From the NCBI RefSeq assembly GCF_016863135.1, contig NZ_BOOH01000021.1, forward strand, positions 62,001-126,000: DNA of 64,000 bases, in the 5' to 3' direction. Of this stretch, positions 8,998 to 17,340 are shown piece after piece. Below the pieces are notes generated by a model. It saw nothing but the letters and a program-made list of their open reading frames with translations. It searched no databases and had not been told where the DNA came from. The stretch's first letter is position 1; each line of letters starts with the position of its first letter. The stretch is from Planobispora longispora. GTDB lineage: Bacteria; Actinomycetota; Actinomycetes; Streptosporangiales; Streptosporangiaceae. Position numbers and translations under genes: made by a program.

Positions 8998-9987
8998 ATG
9001 GGCGAGGTGGGGGAGCGGGTTCCGCTCGGCAGCAGGACGCTTTTCGCCACCGGGGACGTGGACGAGGCGCGCGAGCGCGTGGCCCGGGTGTTCTGCCCGC
9101 ACCGGCTGGAGCCGGGCGGCGGCGTCTCCCGGCTGGCCGCGCGGTTCAACTCCGCCGGCCTCGGCGCCGTACGGCTGAGCTACCTGGACTACGGGGCGGA
9201 CGTCCGCATCGAGCCGGGCGAACTGGAGTCGTTCTTCCTCGTGCAGATCCCGCTGGCCGGACGCAGCCTGATCCGGTGCGGAGGCCAGGAGATCGTCTCG
9301 ACGCCCCTGCTGGCCTCCCTGCCGTCGCCGTCGGAACACCTCGACATGCGCTGGGAGGCGGGCTGCCCCCAGCTGATCGTGAAGTTCGAGCGGGCCGCCG
9401 TCGAGGGCGCCCTGGAGCAGCTGCTCGGGGAGCGGCTCGACCGGCCGGTCGTCTTCGGCCTGGGCCTGGACCTGACCGCGGGCTGGGCGCGGTCCTGGCG
9501 GGCGATGGTCGACCTGGTCGTCGGCGAGGCCGAGCACGACGACGGGCTCGCCGCGCAGCCGCTGGCGGCCGCCCACCTGGAGAACGCGCTGCTCTCCTCC
9601 CTGCTCACCATGCAGCCGTCCAACTACCTGGCGCGGCTGAACACCCCCCGCCCGCCCGCCGTGCCCAAGGTGGTGCGCCGGGCGATGGAGTTCATCGACG
9701 GCCACGCCCACGAGCCGCTGACGACCGAGGACGTCGCCCGCGCCGTGGCGGTCAGCGGACGCTCGCTCCAGGAGGGGTTCCGCCGCCATCTCGGTCTCAC
9801 CCCCATGGGGTACCTCAGGGACGTGCGGCTGGACCGGGTCCACCAGGAGCTGCTGGCGGGCGACCCCGCCCGGTGCACCGTGACGGGCGTGGCCATGCGG
9901 TGGGGCTTCCCGCACCAGGGGCGATTCGCCGCGCTCTACCGCGCGCGGCACGGGCGGACGCCGTCGCAGACGCTGCGCGGGCACTGA
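8998..9987 (+). CDS. AraC family transcriptional regulator
   Basis: A 329-residue DNA-binding regulator. Residues 1-200 form a cupin-like AraC-binding-2 sensor; the C-terminal 100 residues carry two helix-turn-helix units (LTTEDVARAVAVSGRSLQEG and CTVTGVAMRWGFPHQGRFAA, ending YRARHGRTPSQTLR). I prefer the ATG at 8998 because GGGAAGG sits just before it; an ATG at 8986 is in frame. It lies immediately upstream of the styrene-type monooxygenase genes on the same strand and is the obvious candidate activator for them. The ligand is unknown. Confidence 0.88.
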   Translation: MGEVGERVPLGSRTLFATGDVDEARERVARVFCPHRLEPGGGVSRLAARFNSAGLGAVRLSYLDYGADVRIEPGELESFFLVQIPLAGRSLIRCGGQEIVSTPLLASLPSPSEHLDMRWEAGCPQLIVKFERAAVEGALEQLLGERLDRPVVFGLGLDLTAGWARSWRAMVDLVVGEAEHDDGLAAQPLAAAHLENALLSSLLTMQPSNYLARLNTPRPPAVPKVVRRAMEFIDGHAHEPLTTEDVARAVAVSGRSLQEGFRRHLGLTPMGYLRDVRLDRVHQELLAGDPARCTVTGVAMRWGFPHQGRFAALYRARHGRTPSQTLRGH

Positions 9988-10193
9988 CGGTGGCGCGGCG
10001 GGCGGTGCGGGCGTCGGCGCGGCGGGCGGCGCGGGGGGCGGCGCGCCCGGGGCCGGGGCCGGGAAAGTCCGCGCCAGACGGACGTAACCCGCGCTGAGCG
10101 GATATCCCGTACGGCCGCGCCCGCCGTACCTTCTTTCCAGGCGCCGATCGATCACCTCTCCACTCATCACACCCCCGGAAGGGAAACACAGTC

Positions 10194-11417
10194 ATGCGCA
10201 GAATCCTCATCGTCGGCGCCGGGCAGGCGGGCCTCCACCTCGCGGTCGGCCTGCTGCGGAACGGATACGACGTCACCGTCGTCTCCAACCGGACCCCGGA
10301 CGACATCCGCGGCGGCCGGGTCATGTCCAGCCAGGCCATGTTCGGGACGGCCCTCGGCCACGAGCGCGCCCTCGGCCTGGACCTGTGGGCGGACGCCTGC
10401 CCGCCGATCGACGGGATCGAGCTCACCGTGCCCGGACCCGGCGGGGACCGGGCGATCCACTGGGCGGCCCGGCTCGACACGCCCGCCCGCTCGGTGGACC
10501 AGCGGCTGAAGATGCCCGCCTGGATGGGCGAGGTGGAACGGCTCGGCGGGAAGATCGTCATCCAGGACGCGACGGTGGAGGATCTGGAGACCTACGCCGC
10601 CCAGCACGATCTGGTCGTGGTGGCCGCGGGCAAGGGGCCGATCGCCTCGCTGTTCGGGCGGGACGCCGCGCGCTCGCCGTACGACACCCCCCAGCGGGCG
10701 CTGGCCCTGACCTACGTCACCGGTCTCACCCCGCGCCCGGAGCACTCCGCGGTGTGCTTCAACCTGATCCCCGGGGTCGGCGAGTACTTCGTCTTCCCCG
10801 CGCTCACCGTCGGCGGCCCCTGCGAGATCATGGTGTTCGAGGGGCTGCCCGGCGGGCCGATGGACTGCTGGGCCGACGTGCGCACCCCCGCCGAGCACCT
10901 GGCCAGGAGCCGGTGGATCCTGGAGACCTTCCTGCCGTGGGAGGCCGAGCGCTGCGGCGGCGTCGAGCTCACCGACGGGGGCGGCGTCCTGTCCGGCCGC
11001 TTCGCCCCGGTCGTCCGCAGGCCGGTCGCCACCCTGCCCTCCGGGGCCGCGATCCTCGGGGCCGGTGACGTCGTGGTGCTCAACGACCCGATCACCGGCC
11101 AGGGGGCGAACAACGCCGCGAAGTGCGCCACCGCCTACCTCGACGCCATCCTGGAGCACGGCGCGCGGCCGTTCGACGCGGCCTGGATGGAGCGGGCGTT
11201 CGAGCGCTACTGGCGGGACGCCCGGCACGTCACCGCCTGGACGAACGCGCTCCTGGCGCCGCCGCCCCCGCACGTGCTGGAGATCCTGCAGGCCGCGGGC
11301 CGGTCGCCCGAGGTGGCCTCCAGGTTCGTCAACGGCTTCGACGACCCGTCGGACTACGCCGGCTGGTTCATGGACCCCGCCGGCGCGCGCGACTACCTCG
11401 CGCGGACCGGTTCCTGA
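10194..11417 (+). CDS. Styrene/indole monooxygenase oxygenase subunit (StyA-like)
   Basis: A 407-residue FAD-dependent oxygenase of the styrene monooxygenase StyA group, which epoxidises styrene or indole using FADH2 supplied by a separate reductase. The protein begins with the Rossmann motif RRILIVGAGQAGLHLAVGLL. It also shows the group E features RGGRVMSSQAMFG and, near the C-terminus, NDPITGQGANNAAKCATAYL, the second FAD contact. The presumed reductase starts 30 bp downstream. The natural substrate cannot be predicted; an aromatic alkene or indole-like compound is the family expectation. Confidence 0.87.
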   Translation: MRRILIVGAGQAGLHLAVGLLRNGYDVTVVSNRTPDDIRGGRVMSSQAMFGTALGHERALGLDLWADACPPIDGIELTVPGPGGDRAIHWAARLDTPARSVDQRLKMPAWMGEVERLGGKIVIQDATVEDLETYAAQHDLVVVAAGKGPIASLFGRDAARSPYDTPQRALALTYVTGLTPRPEHSAVCFNLIPGVGEYFVFPALTVGGPCEIMVFEGLPGGPMDCWADVRTPAEHLARSRWILETFLPWEAERCGGVELTDGGGVLSGRFAPVVRRPVATLPSGAAILGAGDVVVLNDPITGQGANNAAKCATAYLDAILEHGARPFDAAWMERAFERYWRDARHVTAWTNALLAPPPPHVLEILQAAGRSPEVASRFVNGFDDPSDYAGWFMDPAGARDYLARTGS

Positions 11418-11447
11418 GAACGCGCACCGGGAAACCGAGGAGGCATC

Positions 11448-12119
11448 GTGCGCTCTCTCCGTGACGCCTTCGGGCAGTTCGCGACGGGGGTCGCCGTGGT
11501 CACCACCGCGACCCCGGACGGGGACCGGGCCGGAGTCACCGTCAACTCCTTCACCTCCGTCTCCCTCGACCCGCCGCTGGTCCTGTGGTGCCTGTCCCGG
11601 CGGGCCCCCAGCGCGCCGGTCTTCCTGGAGGCCGGGCGGTTCGCGGTCAACGTCCTGGCCGCGGGCCAGGACCACCTGTCGCGGCGGTTCGCCGCGCCGT
11701 CACCGGACAAGTTCGCCGGGGTGGAGACCCGTCCGCTGCCCGGCGGTCTTCCGGCGCTGGCCGGAGCCCTGGCCAGTTTCGCCTGCCGTACGGTGACCGC
11801 CCACGACGGCGGGGACCACATCATCTTCGTCGGAGAGGTGGAGCACTTCCACCGCTCGGAGGGCGATCCGCTGGTCTTCCACTCGGGGGGCTACGGGATG
11901 TTCTCCGCTCTTCCGGAGAATCCGGGAATTCCGCCGACTCCGGCGGCTCCGGTGGCTCCGGGATCCCAGAGGACTCCCGGAACTCCGAGGACGTCCGGGA
12001 GCCCGAGGGTTCCGAGAGCCGTGCGGGCTCCGGGGAGGGCCGGTCACCGGGAGGAGTCCGGCTCCACCGTGTTCGCGGACCGGTCGCACCGGCCCGACCA
12101 GATCCGCAGCCGATCCTGA
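11448..12119 (+). CDS. Flavin reductase (StyB-like)
   Basis: A 223-residue flavin:NAD(P)H reductase domain protein, partner of the upstream oxygenase. Family landmarks are FGQFATGVAVVTT, the flavin-site VNSFTSVSLDPPLVLWCLS, and the C-terminal part of the domain, HIIFVGEVEHFHRSEGDPLVFHSGGYG (read in pieces). The domain ends near residue 155. The remaining 65 residues are a Pro/Thr/Arg-rich tail of repeated 'GTPRTSG'-like units that extends antisense into the nuclease gene. The start is GTG at 11448 with GGAGG upstream. Confidence 0.87.
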   Translation: MRSLRDAFGQFATGVAVVTTATPDGDRAGVTVNSFTSVSLDPPLVLWCLSRRAPSAPVFLEAGRFAVNVLAAGQDHLSRRFAAPSPDKFAGVETRPLPGGLPALAGALASFACRTVTAHDGGDHIIFVGEVEHFHRSEGDPLVFHSGGYGMFSALPENPGIPPTPAAPVAPGSQRTPGTPRTSGSPRVPRAVRAPGRAGHREESGSTVFADRSHRPDQIRSRS

Positions 12120-12592
12120 CGCGCCCTGGCCTGCTGGAGCCGCATCGCCCGGATGTAGCGGTCGTTGGACCGGTAGAGCAGGGCCCTGGCGTATCCGTGA
12201 CGGATCATGTTGCGGCCGACGGAGACGCCGTTGTAGTTCCACGCGTAGAAGAGGCGGCGCCCGTAGTGGTCCTTGAAGTCCTTGTCCCGCAGCAGGTAGA
12301 TCCGTTTTCCGACGGGCATCAGCTTGGCGGCGCGCTCGGTGGAGGACCTGTACCAGCATCGGCCGGCCTCGGGGGTGTCGAACCCCAGGAAGCGGACGCG
12401 GACGCCGGGGCCGCCCCTGGTCAGCCGGGCGATGATGGTGTCGCCGTCCACGATCCGCAGGACGATCGCCTTCCTCGCGCCCTTCGGCACGCCCGGCGGG
12501 GCGGCCGCGGCGGGCGCGGGGAGGGCGGTGAGGACGACGCCGGTGGCGAGGGCGGTGCCGGACAGCAGGAACGCGCGGAGAGTACCTCTCAC
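12044..12592 (-). CDS. Secreted thermonuclease (SNase-like)
   Basis: A 182-residue staphylococcal-nuclease-like (TNase) protein. The GTG at 12592 has AAGG six bases upstream and opens a signal peptide (VRGTLRAFLLSGTALATG, cleavage near APAAAA). The nuclease core has RIVDGDTIIARL, RVRFLGFDTPEAG with the metal/phosphate-binding Asp and Arg, and DHYGRRLFYAW with the second catalytic Arg. It likely degrades extracellular nucleic acid. Its 3' end overlaps the flavin reductase tail by 76 bp on the opposite strand. Confidence 0.85.
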   Translation of the reverse strand: MRGTLRAFLLSGTALATGVVLTALPAPAAAAPPGVPKGARKAIVLRIVDGDTIIARLTRGGPGVRVRFLGFDTPEAGRCWYRSSTERAAKLMPVGKRIYLLRDKDFKDHYGRRLFYAWNYNGVSVGRNMIRHGYARALLYRSNDRYIRAMRLQQARARQDRLRIWSGRCDRSANTVEPDSSR

Positions 12593-13037
12593 AGAGAACC
12601 TTTCGCTCGCGGGCGGGAGAGCGGACGTGCCGGGGGAGGAGTCCGGGTGAACGCCCGGCCTGGGAGAACACGACGTTCTTCCCCCTGGTCGTCCGAACGT
12701 AACGGGAAGTCTCATCCCGGCTGTGAGCGGCTGTATCGCCCCACCGCTGCACAAGAGGTTCGTACCCGCGATTCTCGGAAGGTTAATCATCCACCATAAC
12801 CCGAGGTGATTTATCCAGCTAATTTAAGGATATGTGGGTATTTCGGGTCGACGCTCCTGGATAATTCTGTCGGAGTGCTTTGTAATTCTTTCCGCTAGGA
12901 AATCCCGGGAAATGGGGATATAGGGGCGGATGCAAAAGGGCGGCCCATCCCGGCCCGGAGCGGCGCGGAGCCGCCCCGTGCTCGCGACCGCCTGTGTTCG
13001 CGGTCGTCCTGCGCTCGTGGTCGTCCTGCGCTCGCGG
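12593..13037. other. Non-coding gap upstream of the nuclease
   Basis: About 445 bp without a supported gene. The part from 12780 to 12910 is much more AT-rich than its surroundings and is probably the promoter and regulatory region of the nuclease gene. No clear dyad operator, small RNA or convincing small reading frame was seen. Confidence 0.5.
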
Positions 13038-13958
13038 TCAGGGGAGGGCGTCCCACGCCTGGGTGGCGAGATCGAGATACTCCGCCCGGTTCAGCGCGCG
13101 GACCTCGAATCCCAGGCCGTTCCGTACGGCGAAGCGGTGCGCGTCCTCCGGGTTCCAGGGACCGGGCAGGTGGTACAGCGGGCAGCCGTGCCCGTCGAGC
13201 ACGAAGAGGCCGCGCAGCCCCTCGTGGCGGTAGAGCGTCAGGCTCGTCGCGGAATCCGGCCCCGGCCCGAGGTCGAGGTCGGTGCGGGCCGCCCCGCGAC
13301 CGGGTGTGACGCGCAGTTTCCTCCGCTTCCCCCGTGGGATCCGCAGCCGGGGACCGTCCGGGAAGCCGACGGTGACGCCGCGCCTGACCTGCCCGGTGTG
13401 CATTCTCCGGCGCAGCGGGGCCAGAACGACGACCAGGGGAGCGAAGAAGATCGCCAGCCACTTGGCGTCCAGGAGGTCCAGCAGCAGGTTCCCCAGCATG
13501 CCCAGCCCCCGCCAGGCGATCCAGCCGGCCGTCGTGGCGACGTAGGCCATCACCAGCAGGCCCGCGACACCCGCGCCGACGGCCGCGATCCGCTTCCAGC
13601 GGGCCAGGCGGGCCGCGGGCAGCCCGGTGAACCGCCCCCAGTCCGGGGCGCGCCCGGCGAGGGTCGCGCGCACCCGCGCGGGCGCGTCGTCCAGGGCGTT
13701 CACGACGGGCACGCCCCGGGTCTCGGCGAAGCCGGTCACATCTCGGGCCCGCCATCTCCCCGGGAAGACGGCGAGCACCAGGCCGTCACGGTCGAGCGCC
13801 GCGAGCCCGTGGACGGTCTTCGTCTTCTTCTCCGTCTCGTCGGAATCGCCGACCTCCTGGGCGTACCGGTAGTGATAGAGGGCCGCGGGCCTGAGCCGTG
13901 CCGGGCCGCCGGCCGCCGGATCGGCCGCCACGAGCGTGTAGCCGTCCCAGGAGAGCAT
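13038..13958 (-). CDS. Unknown membrane protein, possibly frameshifted at the 5' end
   Basis: A 306-residue protein with no recognised domain. Two hydrophobic segments lie mid-protein (AAVGAGVAGLLVMAYVATTA, and LAIFFAPLVVVLAPL after a short amphipathic stretch), followed by a basic patch and a cytoplasmic-looking C-terminal domain ending RAEYLDLATQAWDALP. The first ATG is at 13958 but lacks a good ribosome site. Just upstream, the +1 frame contains protein-like sequence (CEFRVIGDHLVAETP), and AGAAAGGG lies before it. A one-base shift around 13960-13990 may have separated the true N-terminus, either in nature or by sequencing error. Confidence 0.6.
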   Translation of the reverse strand: MLSWDGYTLVAADPAAGGPARLRPAALYHYRYAQEVGDSDETEKKTKTVHGLAALDRDGLVLAVFPGRWRARDVTGFAETRGVPVVNALDDAPARVRATLAGRAPDWGRFTGLPAARLARWKRIAAVGAGVAGLLVMAYVATTAGWIAWRGLGMLGNLLLDLLDAKWLAIFFAPLVVVLAPLRRRMHTGQVRRGVTVGFPDGPRLRIPRGKRRKLRVTPGRGAARTDLDLGPGPDSATSLTLYRHEGLRGLFVLDGHGCPLYHLPGPWNPEDAHRFAVRNGLGFEVRALNRAEYLDLATQAWDALP

Positions 13959-14149
13959 GGTCGCCGGGCAGGGCCTGGAGGCGGGGTCTCGGCGACGAGG
14001 TGGTCGCCGATCACCCGGAACTCGCAGCCGCCCCCGGGGAGAGTCGATGGCCTGTCGGTCAGCGTCCGTGCCCTTTCTGTGCGCGGAACCCTCCGTCTCC
14101 CCACAGGACGGATAAAGCGGAGATAAAGTTCCGGCCCGGAGGGGGCGGG

Positions 14150-14179
14150 GCCGGTGACGTGACGCCACACGTCACCGGC
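14150..14179 (-). terminator. Hairpin terminator after the RTX-repeat gene
   Basis: Perfect 12-bp stem (GCCGGTGACGTG pairing with CACGTCACCGGC) with loop ACGCCA, 65 bp downstream of the stop of the minus-strand gene at 14245. There is no T-run, as is common in high-GC actinomycetes. Confidence 0.6.
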
Positions 14180-14244
14180 TCCGCCTCCCTCCGGGCCGGG
14201 GCGAGCCGTCGTGCGCCGCGGGAGGACCGCGGCGCACGGTCCTC

Positions 14245-14757
14245 CTAGAGCTCGCAGTTGACCTCGGACTCGCCCGCACAGGTGTCCTTGTCGGGTCCGC
14301 CGTCGGTGGTGTCGTTGCCGCCGTTGCCGGTCAGCTTGTCGTTGCCGCTCCCGCCGACCAGGATGTCGCGGCCGGAACCGCCGTTCAGGGTGTCGGCACC
14401 GGCTGAGCCGAACACCTCGGTGAACAGCGCGGTGTTGTTGCTCACCGTGTCGGCGCCGGGCCGGGCGTTGACCATGATGGTCTTGACGCCGAAACAGGAC
14501 ACCGTCTTCGGGCCGTCCTGGGAGCAGTTGGCGCCCGCGGTCACCCCCGTGTCGGAGGTCACGATGATCTTTCCGCTGCTCGGGGTGAGGGTGATGGTGT
14601 CGTCGACGAACGTCCCGACGACGGACATGTTCCCGAACGACCCCACCGTGGCGGTGGCCGTCTCCGCGGCGTGGGCGGGGGAGGCGACGGCGGCGGCGGT
14701 GGACAGGCCGGCCGCGGCCAGTGCCAGCGCGGTGATGGTGCGACGCATACGCGACAT
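14245..14757 (-). CDS. Secreted RTX-type calcium-binding repeat protein
   Basis: A 170-residue exported protein. The signal peptide covers residues 1-30 (MSRMRRTITALALAAAGL, cleavage after AHA). A beta-rich middle with two cysteines is followed by nonapeptide repeats, FGSAGADTLNGGSGRDILVG and GSGNDKLTGNGGNDTTDG, the GGxGxDxLxG pattern that coils into a Ca2+-binding parallel beta-roll. A Cys pair near the end (DTCAGESEVNCEL) may form a disulphide. The ATG at 14757 has AAGGG upstream. No protease or secretion partner is adjacent; a structural or adhesive role is a guess. Confidence 0.82.
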   Translation of the reverse strand: MSRMRRTITALALAAAGLSTAAAVASPAHAAETATATVGSFGNMSVVGTFVDDTITLTPSSGKIIVTSDTGVTAGANCSQDGPKTVSCFGVKTIMVNARPGADTVSNNTALFTEVFGSAGADTLNGGSGRDILVGGSGNDKLTGNGGNDTTDGGPDKDTCAGESEVNCEL

Positions 14758-14943
14758 GACAAAACCCTTATCTGCTCTCTGAGCTGTGGACCGCTCCAGG
14801 GAAGCGGCTGTCCCGGGGAGAGGTCTGTGCCGGATTACGCAGATGGTCCTTTTGCTGGTTGGGCTCCGCGTCTTGACGGCCGGAAGGTTCCCGGGGAAGT
14901 GTCCAGATTGAGGTGGTCCACTGACCCGTGAGGGGAGCCGGCG

Positions 14944-16140
14944 GTGCGGGATGTCCTGGACGCGATCCTGGAGTGGTACTCGGCGGGCCGGACGTTCGGA
15001 CTGGCCACGGTGGTGAGCACGTTCAGGAGCGCGCCCCGCGAGCCGGGCGCGTCGATGGCGGTGTCCGCGGACGGGGAGGTCGTCGGCAGCGTCTCCGGGG
15101 GCTGCGTGGAGGGCGCCGTGTACGAGACGGCCCGGCAGGTGATGGAGTCGGGGCTGCCCGTCCTGGAGAAGTACGGCGTCAGCGACGACGACGCCTTCGC
15201 CGTCGGTCTCACCTGCGGCGGCATCCTGCACGTCTTCGTCGAGCCGGTGGACCGCCGGACCTTCCCCGAACTGGCCGAGGTGGCGGCGGCGGTGGCCGGT
15301 CGCCGCCCGGTCGCCGTCGCGACCGTCGTCACCGTGCCCGGCGCGGCAGGCGGCCCGGGGGCGGGAGGCGGCCCCGGGCCGGACGGTGGTCCGGGTGCGG
15401 AGGGCGGCTCCGGCGCGGGCGCGGCGTCGGTCGTGGCCGGCGCGCGGCGGGTGATCTGGCCGGACCGCGCCTCGGGCACCCTCGGCGCCGAGGGCCTCGA
15501 CGTGGCCGTGGACGACGACGCGCGCGGCATGCTCGCCCAGGGGGTGACCGGCGAACGCCACTACGGGCGGCACGGGGAGCGGCGCATGGACGAGGTCGCG
15601 GTGTTCGTGCGATCGTTCGCGCCGCCGCCCCGCATGCTGGTCTTCGGGGCGATCGACTTCGCCGCGGCCGTGGCGCGCGTCGGCAAGTTCCTCGGCTACC
15701 ACGTCACCGTCTGCGACGCCCGCGGCGTGTTCGCCACCCGCAAGCGGTTCCCGGACGCCGACGAGGTGCTGGTGCGCTGGCCGCACCAGTATCTCCGGGA
15801 GACCGAGGTCGACGGGCGGACGGTGATTTGCGTGCTCACCCACGACCCCAAGTTCGACGTCCCCCTGCTGGAGGTGGCGCTGCGCACCCCGGCGGGCTAC
15901 GTGGGCGCGATGGGCAGCCGCCGTACCCACGACGACCGGATGAAGCGGCTGCGCGAGGCGGGCCTGACCGAGGAGGAACTCGGGCGGCTGCGGTCGCCGA
16001 TCGGCCTGGACATCGGCGCCCGCACGCCGGAGGAGACGGCGGTCTCGATCGCGGCGGAGCTGACCCAGAACCGCTGGGGCGGGACCGGGATGCCGCTGAG
16101 CCGGACCGAGGGCCGGATCCACGGGACGGCCGCGCCGTGA
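14944..16140 (+). CDS. XdhC/CoxI family protein
   Basis: A 398-residue protein of the XdhC/CoxI family, which inserts or sulfurates molybdenum cofactor for xanthine dehydrogenase-type enzymes. The N-terminal XdhC-CoxI domain (residues 1-110) has SAPREPGASMAVSADGEVVG and SVSGGCVEGAVYE. The C-terminal Rossmann XdhC-C domain (about 220-380) has the conserved GYVGAMGSRRTHDDRM and IGLDIGARTPEETAVSIAAE. Between them lies a Gly/Pro/Ala-rich linker of about 30 residues (GGPGAGGGPGPDGGPGAEGG), unusual for the family. No molybdoenzyme genes are adjacent. Start GTG at 14944. Confidence 0.87.
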   Translation: MRDVLDAILEWYSAGRTFGLATVVSTFRSAPREPGASMAVSADGEVVGSVSGGCVEGAVYETARQVMESGLPVLEKYGVSDDDAFAVGLTCGGILHVFVEPVDRRTFPELAEVAAAVAGRRPVAVATVVTVPGAAGGPGAGGGPGPDGGPGAEGGSGAGAASVVAGARRVIWPDRASGTLGAEGLDVAVDDDARGMLAQGVTGERHYGRHGERRMDEVAVFVRSFAPPPRMLVFGAIDFAAAVARVGKFLGYHVTVCDARGVFATRKRFPDADEVLVRWPHQYLRETEVDGRTVICVLTHDPKFDVPLLEVALRTPAGYVGAMGSRRTHDDRMKRLREAGLTEEELGRLRSPIGLDIGARTPEETAVSIAAELTQNRWGGTGMPLSRTEGRIHGTAAP

Positions 16141-16150
16141 CCCGCGGTCC

Positions 16151-16774
16151 TCAGCCGAGGTCGTCGACGGGCGTGCAGGGCTGCACGGGGGTGTGCGCCC
16201 GGGCCAGCCAGCCGCCGAGACGCCAGGGCTTCTGCGCGTTCCCGTTGTCGCGGAACTCCAGCACCAGCGTCTCGCCCGGCCTGATGTGCTCCGGGAAGAT
16301 CCGGAACGTCCGCGCGGAGGTCACCCGGGTGGCCTTGGACGAGCGCGCCTCGTTCACGAGCGCGCGCAGTTCCCCCGCTCCCGCGGCGGGCGGCCCGCCG
16401 TAGGTCGCGTCCACGCCGGCGAACCGCGGGACCGCGCAGCCCTTGCCCGCGGGCAGGAACGTCACGTCGGCCTTGACGCCGGCCGCCCCCAGCCTGGCTT
16501 CCAGCCCGTCGGGGTCGCGCATTTCGTTGACGGTCACCGTGAGCGTGCCGTTCGAGCTCTCGGCCACCGCGTAGGCGGGGGCGCCGTTCCCGATGAGCAG
16601 CGGCGTGACGGCGGCCGCGGCCGCGACACCGGCCGCGACCAGCAGCCGGGGAACGGTCACGAAGCGCCGCCGGGGGCGCATCCCGTCGAGCAGGCGCCGG
16701 CGCGCCCCGGCGAGCTCCTCCGGGGAGGCCGGGGGGATGGCCGCCCACATGGTCTCCAATGAGTTCATCGTCAT
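16151..16774 (-). CDS. CU044_5270-like membrane protein, ECF sigma partner
   Basis: A 207-residue protein with a cytoplasmic N-terminus (residues 1-38, LETMWAAIPPASPEELAGAR), one transmembrane helix (VPRLLVAAGVAAAAAVTPLL) and an extracytoplasmic domain ending in a Cys-containing tail. Its ATG overlaps the stop of the sigma factor gene (ATGA), so the two are co-translated. This arrangement and topology fit an anti-sigma-like or sensor partner, although no classic zinc-finger anti-sigma motif is present. The link with the 'CU044_5270' family is from general resemblance. Confidence 0.75.
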   Translation of the reverse strand: MTMNSLETMWAAIPPASPEELAGARRRLLDGMRPRRRFVTVPRLLVAAGVAAAAAVTPLLIGNGAPAYAVAESSNGTLTVTVNEMRDPDGLEARLGAAGVKADVTFLPAGKGCAVPRFAGVDATYGGPPAAGAGELRALVNEARSSKATRVTSARTFRIFPEHIRPGETLVLEFRDNGNAQKPWRLGGWLARAHTPVQPCTPVDDLG

Positions 16775-17340
16775 TCTTGTTCTTCCCGGTTCAGGGCGTG
16801 GCGGATCTGGAGACGGGCCCGGTTGAGCCGGGAGGCGACGGTGCCCGGCGGGATGGAGAGCGCGTCGGCGACCTCCTGATAGCTCAGTTCGGCCCAGGCG
16901 ACGAGCAGCAGCACGTCGCGATCGGCCGGGGTGAGCGCCAGCAGGGCCCGTGCCAGCGGCCGGTTGACGGCCAGGGTGTTGACTCCGTCCTCTACCTGGA
17001 GACCCGGTATCTCCGCCGGGTGCACGCCGCTGCGGATGTAGGCGCGGTAGAGGTTCGTCTCGGCGCGTCGCCGCTTGCCGATCACGTTGGAGGCGATGCC
17101 GTACAGCCACGGGCGGGCGTCGGAACGGCCCCTGTCGTAATCGCTCCGGTGCTGGAAGGCGGCCAGAAAGGTGTCGGCCACGACGTCCTCCGCCTCGCTG
17201 GGACCCAGTCGCCTGGTCACGTAGCGGTGCAGGAGCGGCGCGTGCCGGTCGAACAGAACGGCGAAGACCTCGGGCTCGTTCAGCGATCTCCCGATGAGGG
17301 TCGCGTCATCGGTCTCGATGACCTCGCGGGTGATTGTCAT
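16771..17340 (-). CDS. ECF RNA polymerase sigma factor
   Basis: A 189-residue extracytoplasmic-function sigma factor. Region 2 spans residues 20-90 (FAVLFDRHAPLLHRYVTRRL, AEDVVADTFLAAFQHR, DARPWLYGIASNVI) and binds the -10 element. Region 4 spans about 125-185 (LLALTPADRDVLLLVAWAEL, SYQEVADALSIPPGTVASRL) and binds the -35 element. It is followed, with a 4-bp overlap, by its membrane partner. The ATG at 17340 is the only start giving the full region 2. Confidence 0.9.
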   Translation of the reverse strand: MTITREVIETDDATLIGRSLNEPEVFAVLFDRHAPLLHRYVTRRLGPSEAEDVVADTFLAAFQHRSDYDRGRSDARPWLYGIASNVIGKRRRAETNLYRAYIRSGVHPAEIPGLQVEDGVNTLAVNRPLARALLALTPADRDVLLLVAWAELSYQEVADALSIPPGTVASRLNRARLQIRHALNREEQE

